Below are positions 1 to 6,243 of a stretch of 8,641 nt of DNA, piece by piece. Position numbers and translations under genes: made by a program. Source of the DNA: an uncultured Eggerthellaceae bacterium (GTDB lineage: Bacteria > Actinomycetota > Coriobacteriia > Coriobacteriales > Eggerthellaceae). The notes under the pieces are model-generated. The model saw only the letters and a program-made list of their open reading frames with translations, was not told the DNA's origin and searched no databases. The stretch is from the NCBI GenBank assembly GCA_910585565.1, contig CAJUFC010000231.1:1-8641 (forward strand), written 5' to 3'. Position 1 is the stretch's first letter. Each line of letters starts with the position of its first letter.

Positions 1-790
1 CCGGGTGCGCACAGAGGCGCCCCTGGTGCGGCGTCTTGCCGGAGGCGTGCGCCAGCGACTCCGCGTCGGCCGAGGTGGTCGCGTCGGCGCTAGCAGCAGC
101 GGCGCTGCGAGCCGAGCTCTCGGGAATCAAGAAGTGCGAAGGCAGCGTTTCGGTATTGATGATGTGGTTGCAGTCCTCAGGCGGCGCGACTGCTTCCAGC
201 ATGCGTTCGGTGGCGTCGATGAACGCATGCACCCATCTCGTGACGCGCGCCTCCTCGCATCCCGACCGGAGGTAGTCGTGATAGCGCCCGACGCATTCGC
301 TAAACATCTCGGCAAGGGGGTCAGCCGGGCGAAACAGCGGGCATGTGGGCTCGGGCGCGACCGCATGCACATCGGCCATCATCTGGATGGCGCATCGCAC
401 ATCCCCGGGGCGCAGATCGTCGAAGTCGAGCTGCGTGCCTGCGCAAAACGTCTCGACGAGGATGCCTTTGCCGGGGGCGTCATCGGAATAGTCGACGAAC
501 AGCGGCTCGGGCGTGCATCCGCTTGGCAGAGCCGCTTTGAGGGCGCGATACTCGTAGAGAATCTGGTTGTCATGGAACGGCTGGGACTCGACATTGACGC
601 GCAGCACGAACGCACGGCCGTCAGGGGCGGCAAACGAGAAGTTCACGTTGTGCTCGCCCATGCCGAGCAGATGCGCCTCGATCGGGGCATCTGCGGGGAT
701 GCCAAGCTGGTCGCGCAGGGGCGCGCAACCGCGCAGATAGGCGTTTGCCTCGGCCGATATGTTCGCTTCGCGCGTGTTGCGTTCGCTCAT
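1..790 (-). CDS. Phosphotransferase of the APH/choline-kinase fold, C-terminus beyond the left edge
   Basis: The minus-strand frame is open from ATG at 790 to the left edge (263 codons). An in-frame stop lies upstream near 883 and there is no other ATG between, so the start is firm; AAAGG lies about 10 nt before it. The N-lobe shows a nucleotide-loop-like GEHNVNFSF (residues 45-53) and FVLRVN (61-66), where Arg64 stands in for the usual Lys. Glu80 lies in LYEYRAL and the hinge is ILVETFCAGT (110-119). The catalytic loop is INTETLPSHFLI (211-222). Against the family pattern HGDxxxxN it reads NTExxxxH, so Glu214 replaces the catalytic Asp and His219 replaces the metal-binding Asn. NTE-type loops exist in some relatives, as I recall. 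Residues 223-263 are an Ala/Ser-rich stretch where the second metal-binding Asp would normally follow soon; that Asp may lie beyond the edge. The substrate is unknown (small-molecule kinase, or a degenerate enzyme). The gene is transcribed divergently from the ABC operon. Confidence 0.75.
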   Translation of the reverse strand, partial: MSERNTREANISAEANAYLRGCAPLRDQLGIPADAPIEAHLLGMGEHNVNFSFAAPDGRAFVLRVNVESQPFHDNQILYEYRALKAALPSGCTPEPLFVDYSDDAPGKGILVETFCAGTQLDFDDLRPGDVRCAIQMMADVHAVAPEPTCPLFRPADPLAEMFSECVGRYHDYLRSGCEEARVTRWVHAFIDATERMLEAVAPPEDCNHIINTETLPSHFLIPESSARSAAAASADATTSADAESLAHASGKTPHQGRLCAHP

Positions 791-905
791 GCCCTCAAGA
801 CCTTTCGTCAGCTTGGCGCCTCGTCGCGATTCATTTATGGTAGACGATTTGCCGAGCAACCGATCTGCTCGCGCAAATGTCCGTCACTTTGGCAGATAAA
901 ATAGA

Positions 906-911
906 TATAAT
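906..911 (+). promoter_or_regulatory. Candidate -10 box (TATAAT) for the ABC importer operon
   Basis: A perfect TATAAT lies in an unusually AT-rich patch about 100 nt before the binding-protein start. No good -35 box sits 16-18 nt upstream: a TTGGCA at 889-894 is only 11 nt away, and the properly spaced GTCACT at 883-888 is weak. The assignment rests on the box itself and its position, so it is tentative. Confidence 0.35.
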
Positions 912-923
912 CCAGTATTAGAT

Positions 924-961
924 TATGTCGAATATAGTAGTACGTCTTATTCTTCGACATA
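924..961. promoter_or_regulatory. Inverted repeat, possible operator of the ABC importer operon
   Basis: TATGTCGAA (924-932) is matched by its exact reverse complement TTCGACATA (953-961), with a 20-nt spacer. A second overlapping match pairs CGAATAT (929-935) with ATATTCG (959-965), so each arm carries a related motif. The arm centres are 29 bp apart, close to three helical turns. The repeat sits just downstream of the candidate -10 box, where a bound repressor could block transcription. The spacer is not self-complementary and no T-run follows, so it does not look like a terminator. The regulator is unknown. Confidence 0.45.
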
Positions 962-999
962 TTCGGCACTATAGGGGTTGTGCCGCAGATGGCACGAAA

Positions 1000-1006
1000 A
1001 AGGAGG
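1000..1006 (+). promoter_or_regulatory. Ribosome binding site of the binding-protein gene
   Basis: AAGGAGG lies four nucleotides before the ATG at 1011 and supports that start. The start is independently supported by the Tat signal, which begins close to the N-terminus. Confidence 0.7.
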
Positions 1007-1010
1007 GTGA

Positions 1011-2330
1011 ATGAAATCGTTCAAGCAAGAGCAGGAGCCGGCGAGAATCAGCCGCCGAGGCTTTCTGAAGAAGGCCGGCGCCGCAGCAGTCTCCGCTGCA
1101 TTGGCGCTGAGCATGGTGGGCTGCGGCTCGCCTGCGCCGTCATCGAGCGCAGCAACGAGCAGTGCAGGCAGCGCTGCTGTAGAGGAAGTCGACTATTCTG
1201 ACTGGGATGCGGTGCTCGAGGCCGCCAAGGGGCAGACGGTCACGTGGTACGGCTGGGGCGGCAGTCAGCCGCGCAACGCCTGGATCGAGACCGAGCTGGC
1301 GCCAGCGCTGAAAGAGAAGTACGACATCACGCTTGACCTGGTCGGCATGGACATCAACGACATCCTGACCCAGCTGTCTGGCGACAAGCAGGCCAACGCC
1401 GCCGAAGGCACCATCGACTTCATTTGGATCAACGGCGAGAACTTCTACACTGCCAAGGACAACGGATATCTGTGGGGGCCGTTCACCAGCTATCTGCCGA
1501 ACTTCAACGACTACGTCGACGCGGACTCTCCGGAGGTGGCCTACGACTTTGGCAGCCCGACGGAGGGCTATGAGGCGCCATACGGCAAGACGCAGATGGA
1601 GATGTGGGTGAACAGCGAGGTAGTGCCCACGCCTCCCACCACGGTCGAGGAGTTCAAGGGGTTCTGCGAGGCGAATCCCGGCAAGGTGACCTACCCGCAG
1701 CCGGGCGATTTCACGGGCACGGCATTCATCAGCTGCCTGATTGCGGGCGTAATCGGTGCGGAGGAGTTCGAGAAGCTGTCCATGATGGACGACCCGACCA
1801 CTGAGGAGGTCAAGGCCATCATCGAGCCAGGCCTGGAGTACCTGCGCAGCCTGAACCCGAGCCTGTGGAACCAGGGCCAGACCTTCCCGGCCGACAGCAC
1901 CACCATGGCTACCATGTACGCCGACGGCGAGGTCATCATGAACATGGGCTATGGCGACCCGCAGGCGCTCGTCGATGATGGCGCGCTGCCTGCCACGACG
2001 CGCCCGTTCATCTTCAACACGGGCACCGTGGGCAACTCCAACTTCATGGCTATCGCGTACAACGCGCCGCACAAGGCGGCCGCGCTCGTGGCTATCAACG
2101 AGGTGATGAGTCCTGAGATGCAGCTTGCGCAGTACGAGACGCTGGGCAACCTGACCGTGCTCGATCTGGCGAAGCTGCCGGAGGCCGACCAGCAGGCGTT
2201 CGCCGATGTGCAGCTGGGCGCAAGCCAGCTGCCTTCTGCTGAGCTTTTGAGCCATCGCGTGACCGAGGCTGCCGGCCCGGTCATTCCCATCATCGAGCAG
2301 CTGTGGCTTGACGAGGTCGTGGGCAAGTAG
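1011..2330 (+). CDS. ynjB: YnjB-type ABC importer substrate-binding lipoprotein with Tat signal
   Basis: This 439-residue protein captures the substrate of the importer outside the membrane. The N-terminus has a twin-arginine motif SRRGFLKKAG (residues 14-23), a hydrophobic stretch (24-37) and a lipobox MVGC with Cys38 as the lipidated residue. A Ser/Ala-rich linker runs to about residue 56. It should therefore be exported folded through Tat and anchored by lipid. The mature part carries WINGENF (139-145) and TYPQPGDFTGTAF (227-239), which match the E. coli YnjB family (COG4134) as I remember it. The ending EQLWLDEVVGK also fits. Length is slightly above E. coli YnjB because of the lipoprotein linker. 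It is the first gene of a four-gene operon with both permeases and an ATPase. The substrate of YnjBCD systems is not established. Membership in the family is secure; the ligand is not predictable from what I see. Confidence 0.88.
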   Translation: MKSFKQEQEPARISRRGFLKKAGAAAVSAALALSMVGCGSPAPSSSAATSSAGSAAVEEVDYSDWDAVLEAAKGQTVTWYGWGGSQPRNAWIETELAPALKEKYDITLDLVGMDINDILTQLSGDKQANAAEGTIDFIWINGENFYTAKDNGYLWGPFTSYLPNFNDYVDADSPEVAYDFGSPTEGYEAPYGKTQMEMWVNSEVVPTPPTTVEEFKGFCEANPGKVTYPQPGDFTGTAFISCLIAGVIGAEEFEKLSMMDDPTTEEVKAIIEPGLEYLRSLNPSLWNQGQTFPADSTTMATMYADGEVIMNMGYGDPQALVDDGALPATTRPFIFNTGTVGNSNFMAIAYNAPHKAAALVAINEVMSPEMQLAQYETLGNLTVLDLAKLPEADQQAFADVQLGASQLPSAELLSHRVTEAAGPVIPIIEQLWLDEVVGK

Positions 2331-2380
2331 ATGCTGTGACGCGCCGTCACGGTGCCGCCAAAAGCGCTAAGCTTCTATTC

Positions 2381-3325
2381 ATGGCTCTGATGTCGCGAAA
2401 AACCAAACGCCGGGTGGCGCCATATCTCATGGCGCTGCCCGCGCTTTTGTTGTTGGCGGTGTTCGTCTACGGGGTGGGCTCAGGCATCATCCAAGGCTTT
2501 GGCATCATGCCGTTTCTCGACCGCACGACCTTTACGCTGGAATACTATGAGCAAGCGTTGACCAGGGCGGACCTTGCGGGGTCCATCATGTTCAGCCTTT
2601 ACTTTAGTCTGGTGAGCGCGGGGGTGGCTGTCGTGGGTGGCGTGGCGCTCTCGGCGCTGATGACGCGTGCACGCACCGGCCGCGTGATGCGTCTCTTTGG
2701 CATCCAGGTGCCCATTACCACCATGCATGCGGTCGTGGCGCTCGCTGTCATCTGCCTGTTCAGCGGAGCAGGGCTATTTCCGCGCGTGCTGCACGCGGCG
2801 GGCCTGGCGCCTGACGCCACGTGGTTTCCGTCGGTGGTGGGCGCGCCCAGCGGCTGGGGCATCATCGTCGTGTATGCGTGGAAAGAGATACCGTTCGTCG
2901 CCTTCATGACCATCACCATCATGATGAACATCTCCTCTACGCTGGGGGAGGCGGCGCGCACGTTGGGCGCTGGCAGCCTGCGGGCGTTCTTTGGCATCAC
3001 GCTGCCGCTGTGCCGCGGGGCCATCCTGCGTGCGTTTTTGGTGGTGTTCGCGTTCGCGTTTGGCAGCTACGAGATACCGTTTCTGCTCGAGCCTACCGTG
3101 CCCAAGGCGCTGCCGGTCTTGGCCTACATCGAGTTCCAGGACCCTGACATCATCAATCGATGCTATGCGATGGCGTTAAACGGCATCATGGCTGGCATCT
3201 GCACGCTTTTGTGCGTGGCGTACTACGCGGTGCTGCAGCGTGACAGGCGTGGCGGTCGCGGCGAGCATGACAGACGCCGCAAGCGCCAGTCGGCATCGTG
3301 CCGCACGGGCGAGGAGACGCAATGA
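2381..3325 (+). CDS. ABC importer permease, first subunit (YnjC N-half-like)
   Basis: This is an inner-membrane permease of 314 residues from the ATG at 2381. Hydrophobic segments lie at about 14-36, 66-93, 105-133, 158-182, 203-237 and 265-285. The EAA loop that docks on the ATPase is visible: E190-A-A-R-T-L-G followed by ITLP ending at P209, as in binding-protein-dependent permeases. A basic tail follows the last membrane segment. The start is uncertain. The frame is open back to GTG at 2336, five bases after the stop of the binding-protein gene, but neither start has a clear ribosome binding site. The 15 extra codons use fewer G/C third bases than the rest of the gene, so I prefer ATG 2381. 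The gene ends in an ATGA overlap with the next permease, implying translational coupling. In E. coli YnjC both permease halves are one chain of about 510 residues; here they are two genes. Confidence 0.85.
   Translation: MALMSRKTKRRVAPYLMALPALLLLAVFVYGVGSGIIQGFGIMPFLDRTTFTLEYYEQALTRADLAGSIMFSLYFSLVSAGVAVVGGVALSALMTRARTGRVMRLFGIQVPITTMHAVVALAVICLFSGAGLFPRVLHAAGLAPDATWFPSVVGAPSGWGIIVVYAWKEIPFVAFMTITIMMNISSTLGEAARTLGAGSLRAFFGITLPLCRGAILRAFLVVFAFAFGSYEIPFLLEPTVPKALPVLAYIEFQDPDIINRCYAMALNGIMAGICTLLCVAYYAVLQRDRRGGRGEHDRRRKRQSASCRTGEETQ
3311..3316 (+). promoter_or_regulatory. Ribosome binding site of the second permease, inside the first permease gene
   Basis: GAGGAG lies five nucleotides before the ATG at 3322. 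It decides the start in favour of that ATG over the in-frame GTG at 3298, which would lengthen the overlap with the first permease. Confidence 0.6.
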
Positions 3326-4209
3326 CGGCCGCGTCTTCGCATACGACAGCTGCGACAGCTGACATGCATGCCGAGCTGGCAGCGCGACGGCGTCGGGCAC
3401 GGCGCGGGCTTGTCGTCACGCGGGTGCTCATCGGGGTGGAGCTGGCATTGGTGGCGCTGCCGCTTGCGGTGGTGGCTGTCTGGGCGTTTACCGACGCGTG
3501 GCCGTGGCCCGACCTGTGGCCGCAGAGCCTCAGCCTGCGTGGCATCGAGCAGGCGCTTTCGGGTCGGCAGAACATGGGCTGGGAGACGCTGGCGCTCTCG
3601 ATCGGCATCGCGGCGGCGTGTGCGGTCATCACCACGACGGTGGCGGCCTTGGCATGCCGAGCGCTTTGTCACTTTCGCTGGCGCGGGCGCTCGGCGTTTC
3701 AGTTCGCCACCATCCTGCCGTTCATCATCCCGTCGACGGTGTTTGCCATGGGCGTGCAGGTGGTGTTCTTGCAGGTGGGGCTGGCGCGCACGGTGCCGGG
3801 CGTGGTGTTGGCGCACGCCGTTGTGGCGCTGCCCTATGCCATCATCCTGATGACCGACATCACGCAAGCGGCAGGCACGCATCGCGAGGAGGCGGCGCGC
3901 ACGCTGGGTGCCGGCCCCTGGCAGATGATCTGCCACGTCATTATCCCGCAGCTCTTGCCGGGCATCATCTCGTCGCTGTCCATGTGCTACATCATGTCCT
4001 TTTCACAGTACTTTTTGACGCTGCTGGTGGGTGGCGGGCGCGTGCAGACGTTCGTGCTTGTGCTGTTTCCCTACCTCAGCGGCGGCGACCGCACCATCGC
4101 GTGCGCTTACAGCTTGGTGTTTCTGGCGGTCACCTTTGCGGTGTTTCTCATCTTCGAGCTGGTGCTCAGGCGCTTTGGCGTGCGCGAGGAGGGCGAGCTG
4201 TATGGGTAG
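3322..4209 (+). CDS. ABC importer permease, second subunit (YnjC C-half-like)
   Basis: This inner-membrane permease of 295 residues should pair with the upstream permease to form the channel. The N-terminal 30 residues are polar and end in an Arg-rich patch (22-28), followed by a first membrane segment at about 31-56. Further hydrophobic segments are near 88-112, 126-151, 157-180, 205-236 and 259-283. The EAA loop reads E190-A-A-R-T-L-G-A-G with the closing IIP at 207-209, the coupling site for the ATPase. The start overlaps the stop of the first permease as ATGA, so the two subunits are probably made in equal amounts. After its stop there is a 97-nt gap before the ATPase gene. The first and second permeases share the same EAA core (EAARTLGAG), consistent with an old duplication. 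Function is secure; the substrate is unknown. Confidence 0.87.
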   Translation: MTAASSHTTAATADMHAELAARRRRARRGLVVTRVLIGVELALVALPLAVVAVWAFTDAWPWPDLWPQSLSLRGIEQALSGRQNMGWETLALSIGIAAACAVITTTVAALACRALCHFRWRGRSAFQFATILPFIIPSTVFAMGVQVVFLQVGLARTVPGVVLAHAVVALPYAIILMTDITQAAGTHREEAARTLGAGPWQMICHVIIPQLLPGIISSLSMCYIMSFSQYFLTLLVGGGRVQTFVLVLFPYLSGGDRTIACAYSLVFLAVTFAVFLIFELVLRRFGVREEGELYG

Positions 4210-4250
4210 GCGAGCTTGCAGAGAGAGGCGCAGCTACAGGGGTAGGCACA

Positions 4251-4270
4251 GCGGCCATGCAGGCCGTTTT
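4251..4270 (+). terminator. Small GC hairpin followed by TTTT between permease and ATPase genes
   Basis: CGGCC (4252-4256) pairs with GGCCG (4262-4266) around the loop ATGCA, with a possible extra G-U pair outside, and TTTT follows directly (4267-4270). The stem is short and the T-run brief, so at most it would be a weak intra-operon terminator or attenuator that lowers ATPase expression. It could also be an RNA-stabilising hairpin. Confidence 0.35.
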
Positions 4271-4290
4271 GGGTCTCGCTGCCGACGAGC

Positions 4291-4300
4291 GAAGGGGGAG
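4291..4300 (+). promoter_or_regulatory. Ribosome binding site of the ATPase gene
   Basis: GAAGGGGGAG lies six nucleotides before the ATG at 4307. This favours 4307 over the in-frame ATG at 4202. A start at 4202 would add an Arg/Cys-rich stretch unlike any ABC ATPase N-terminus. Confidence 0.65.
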
Positions 4301-4306
4301 TGCTGC

Positions 4307-5152
4307 ATGCAGGTGGCGCTTGAGCATATAGATCTCGAACTGGGCGGCAAGCGCATCTTGCGCGATGTCAGCTTTGCGGTGGAGGATGGTCAGTTCGTTA
4401 GCATCTTAGGCGAGAGTGGCGCGGGCAAGTCGACCACGCTCAAGGTCATCGCGGGCCTCGTGCCTCAGGATGCAGGGCGCGTGCTGTTTGATGGCGCTTG
4501 CGTCGATGACGTGCCCACGCATCGACGCAACACGGCTATCGTGTTTCAGGACATTCGGCTGTTTCCGAACATGGACGTGCGGCAGAACGTGGCGTTTCCG
4601 TGCAAGATGCGCAAGATGCCCAAGGCCGAGCGGCTTGCCACTGCTGATGCGATGCTAGAGGCGGTGCAGCTTGCAGGCTTTGGCGACCGCCGCACCTATG
4701 AGTTGTCGGGCGGACAGCAGCAGCGCGTAGCGGTGGCGCGTGCGCTGGCGGCGCATCCGCGCGCCCTCCTGCTCGACGAGCCGTTCAGCGGGCTTGACGA
4801 GCAGCTGCGCGACGAGATGCGGAAGCTGGTGTCGCGGCTGCATGCCGAGTTCGGCATGACGTCGCTCATGGTCACTCACGACCCGGACGAGGCGCTGGTG
4901 ATGAGTGACGTCATCGTCTATATGAGCGAGGGCCGCGTCGTGCAAACGGGTTCTCCTGCCGAGCTTTTGCTTCATCCAGCTGACGATGTGGTTCGGGCGG
5001 CTTTCGACAATTCGTCGTCTATCGAAGGCGTGGTGGATGACGGCTGCTTCACGAGTGGCAAGCTCGTCGTGCCGGCACATGACGTGCCGCGCGGCCCAGC
5101 CGTGCTCGTCCGTCTGGCTGGCCGCGCGCCGTTCGTCCACGCACTGAGCTAA
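4307..5152 (+). CDS. ABC importer ATP-binding subunit (YnjD/FbpC-like)
   Basis: This cytoplasmic ATPase of 281 residues powers the importer encoded upstream. All core motifs are intact: Walker A GESGAGKST (35-43), Q-loop Q81, signature LSGGQQQR (133-140), Walker B ALLLDEP with catalytic Glu158, D-loop SGLD (161-164) and switch His191. After about residue 210 a short C-terminal extension follows, ending in LVRLAGRAPFVHALS. It resembles the beginning of a TOBE-type regulatory region seen in iron, polyamine and sulfate importers. E. coli YnjD is shorter (about 217 residues), so this subunit is closer in build to the FbpC/PotA group. It is the last gene of the operon, separated from the second permease by 97 nt with its own strong ribosome binding site. 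Role is secure; the transported substrate is not known. Confidence 0.9.
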   Translation: MQVALEHIDLELGGKRILRDVSFAVEDGQFVSILGESGAGKSTTLKVIAGLVPQDAGRVLFDGACVDDVPTHRRNTAIVFQDIRLFPNMDVRQNVAFPCKMRKMPKAERLATADAMLEAVQLAGFGDRRTYELSGGQQQRVAVARALAAHPRALLLDEPFSGLDEQLRDEMRKLVSRLHAEFGMTSLMVTHDPDEALVMSDVIVYMSEGRVVQTGSPAELLLHPADDVVRAAFDNSSSIEGVVDDGCFTSGKLVVPAHDVPRGPAVLVRLAGRAPFVHALS

Positions 5153-5172
5153 GCGGAAGGATGCGCCCCGCT

Positions 5173-5194
5173 GTCCGTGCGCGTCGGACTTTCT
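5173..5194 (+). terminator. Possible weak terminator after the ABC operon
   Basis: GTCCG (5173-5177) pairs with CGGAC (5185-5189) around a seven-base loop, and TTTCT follows at once. It sits 20 nt after the ATPase stop, where an operon end is expected. The stem has only five pairs, so confidence is low. Confidence 0.3.
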
Positions 5195-5214
5195 GCTTGG
5201 TTCGTTCTTCATGG

Positions 5215-5232
5215 GCATATATACGTATATGC
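5215..5232. promoter_or_regulatory. AT-rich palindrome, possible operator upstream of the DUF362 gene
   Basis: ATATACGTATAT (5219-5230) is a perfect 12-bp palindrome. In another register GCATATA (5215-5221) and TATATGC (5226-5232) form an inverted repeat around TACG. A further outer pair, GTTCGT (5200-5205) and ACGAAC (5248-5253), flanks it almost symmetrically. Such an AT island is conspicuous against the GC-rich background and lies about 95 nt before the DUF362 start. A dimeric regulator site is a reasonable inference; no regulator can be named. Confidence 0.4.
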
Positions 5233-5284
5233 AGCCAGCAAAACGGCACGAACATAAGAAGGGCGATTGTGCCTCGTGAGAGGG

Positions 5285-5290
5285 TAGAAT
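5285..5290 (+). promoter_or_regulatory. Candidate -10 box (TAGAAT) for the DUF362 gene
   Basis: TAGAAT lies 35 nt before the start codon, giving a plausible short leader. A recognisable -35 box at the right spacing is lacking, so this is tentative. Confidence 0.3.
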
Positions 5291-5312
5291 GGGAGCAATC
5301 GAAACCTTCTTG

Positions 5313-5320
5313 AGGAGGAG
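5313..5320 (+). promoter_or_regulatory. Ribosome binding site of the DUF362 gene
   Basis: AGGAGGAG lies five nucleotides before the ATG at 5326, a near-optimal site that fixes the start. Confidence 0.7.
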
Positions 5321-5325
5321 GCATC

Positions 5326-6210
5326 ATGGATAAGGCGACGGTCTATTTCACGAGGGAAGTGACGCCTGAGAGCGTCGTGCGCATGTACGAGCAGCTGGGC
5401 GTCGAGCTGCCAGGCAAGGTGGCGGTCAAGGTGCACTCGGGCGAGAAGGGTAACCAGAACTACCTGCGCCCCGAGTTCATGATTCCCATGGTGAAGCATG
5501 TCGACGGCACCATCGTCGAGTGCAACACCGCCTATGACGGCGAGCGCGACACGACCGAGAAGCACGTCAAGCTCATGGCAGAGCATGGCTGGACCGATGT
5601 GTTCGACGTCGACATCATGGACGCCGACGGGCCTGACTTGGTCCTGCCCATCGAAAACGGGCGCGTGCTGAAGGAGAACCTGGTCGGTCAGGGCATTGCG
5701 AACTACGCATCCATGCTGGTGCTGTCGCATTTCAAGGGGCATCCGATGGGCGGCTTTGGCGGCGCGCTCAAGCAGCTCTCTATCGGGTGTGCCTCCAACC
5801 AGGGCAAGGTGCAGATCCATACCGGCGGCGCCTCGCTCGCGCAAGGCGACTTCTGGGACAAGCATGCCGCGCAGGACGACTTCATCGAGGGGATGGCCGA
5901 GGCGGCCGAGACCATCGTGAACCACTTTGGCAGCAACCTGGCGTTCATCAACGTGGCGGTGAACCTGTCTGTCGACTGCGACTGCTGCGCGGTGGCGGAG
6001 GACCCCTGTATGGGCGACATCGGCATCTTCGCGTCAACGGACCCGGTTGCCATCGACCAGGCATGCATCGACGCGGTGCTGGCCTCTGACGACCCCGGCC
6101 GCGATACGTTCATGGAACGCGTGAACTCCAAGCACGGCACCAAGATCATCGACGACGCCGTGCGCCTTGGCTACGGCACCAAGGAATACGACCTCATCAT
6201 CGTAGAGTAG
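5326..6210 (+). CDS. DUF362 domain protein without a ferredoxin module
   Basis: This is a cytoplasmic protein of 294 residues; no signal peptide or membrane segment is seen. Family landmarks are the N-terminal VAVKVHSGEKGNQNYLRP (about 32-49), SHFKGHPMGGFGGALKQLSIGCAS (134-157), and a Cys-rich segment VDCDCCAVAEDPCMGDIGIF (217-235) holding Cys218, Cys220, Cys221 and Cys228. It is followed by STDPVAIDQACIDA (237-250). These fit the DUF362 family of anaerobes, whose reaction is not established. Many members also carry a C-terminal two-[4Fe-4S] ferredoxin domain; here no CxxCxxC motif exists and the chain ends soon after the core. The clustered cysteines could still bind a metal or iron-sulfur centre, which is inference. 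The gene begins about 170 nt after the ABC operon, probably from its own promoter, and is followed closely by the DUF1963 gene. Confidence 0.85.
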   Translation: MDKATVYFTREVTPESVVRMYEQLGVELPGKVAVKVHSGEKGNQNYLRPEFMIPMVKHVDGTIVECNTAYDGERDTTEKHVKLMAEHGWTDVFDVDIMDADGPDLVLPIENGRVLKENLVGQGIANYASMLVLSHFKGHPMGGFGGALKQLSIGCASNQGKVQIHTGGASLAQGDFWDKHAAQDDFIEGMAEAAETIVNHFGSNLAFINVAVNLSVDCDCCAVAEDPCMGDIGIFASTDPVAIDQACIDAVLASDDPGRDTFMERVNSKHGTKIIDDAVRLGYGTKEYDLIIVE

Positions 6211-6234
6211 ATGAAGATGCGTGCGATAGAGAAC

Positions 6235-6240
6235 GGGGGA
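6235..6240 (+). promoter_or_regulatory. Ribosome binding site of the DUF1963 gene
   Basis: GGGGGA ends three nucleotides before the ATG at 6244, somewhat close but the only purine-rich site here. It favours 6244 over the ATG at 6211, which directly abuts the DUF362 stop and has only a weak GTAGAG upstream. Confidence 0.45.
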
Positions 6241-6243
6241 CTT

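Noticed and set aside
889..894. TTGGCA as -35 box for the importer promoter
   Set aside because: Spacing to TATAAT is 11 nt rather than the usual 16-18, so the two cannot form a standard promoter together.
5..904. Plus-strand open frame of 299 codons over the left-edge kinase gene
   Set aside because: It is codon-aligned antisense to the kinase gene; the minus strand shows family motifs, the plus strand gives a composition-driven Arg-rich product with none.
1140..2255. Minus-strand open frame of 371 codons across the binding-protein gene
   Set aside because: High third-position G/C removes stop codons on the opposite strand. The product has no recognisable motif, while the plus strand encodes a clear YnjB protein.
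4202..4306. Longer ATPase start at 4202 overlapping the permease stop
   Set aside because: The added residues are an Arg/Cys-rich string unlike ABC ATPase N-termini, and the ATG at 4307 has a strong ribosome binding site.
3498..4331. Plus-strand open frame of 277 codons over the second permease
   Set aside because: Its translation is rich in His, Gly and Ala without membrane segments or motifs; the overlapping frame is a permease with an EAA loop.
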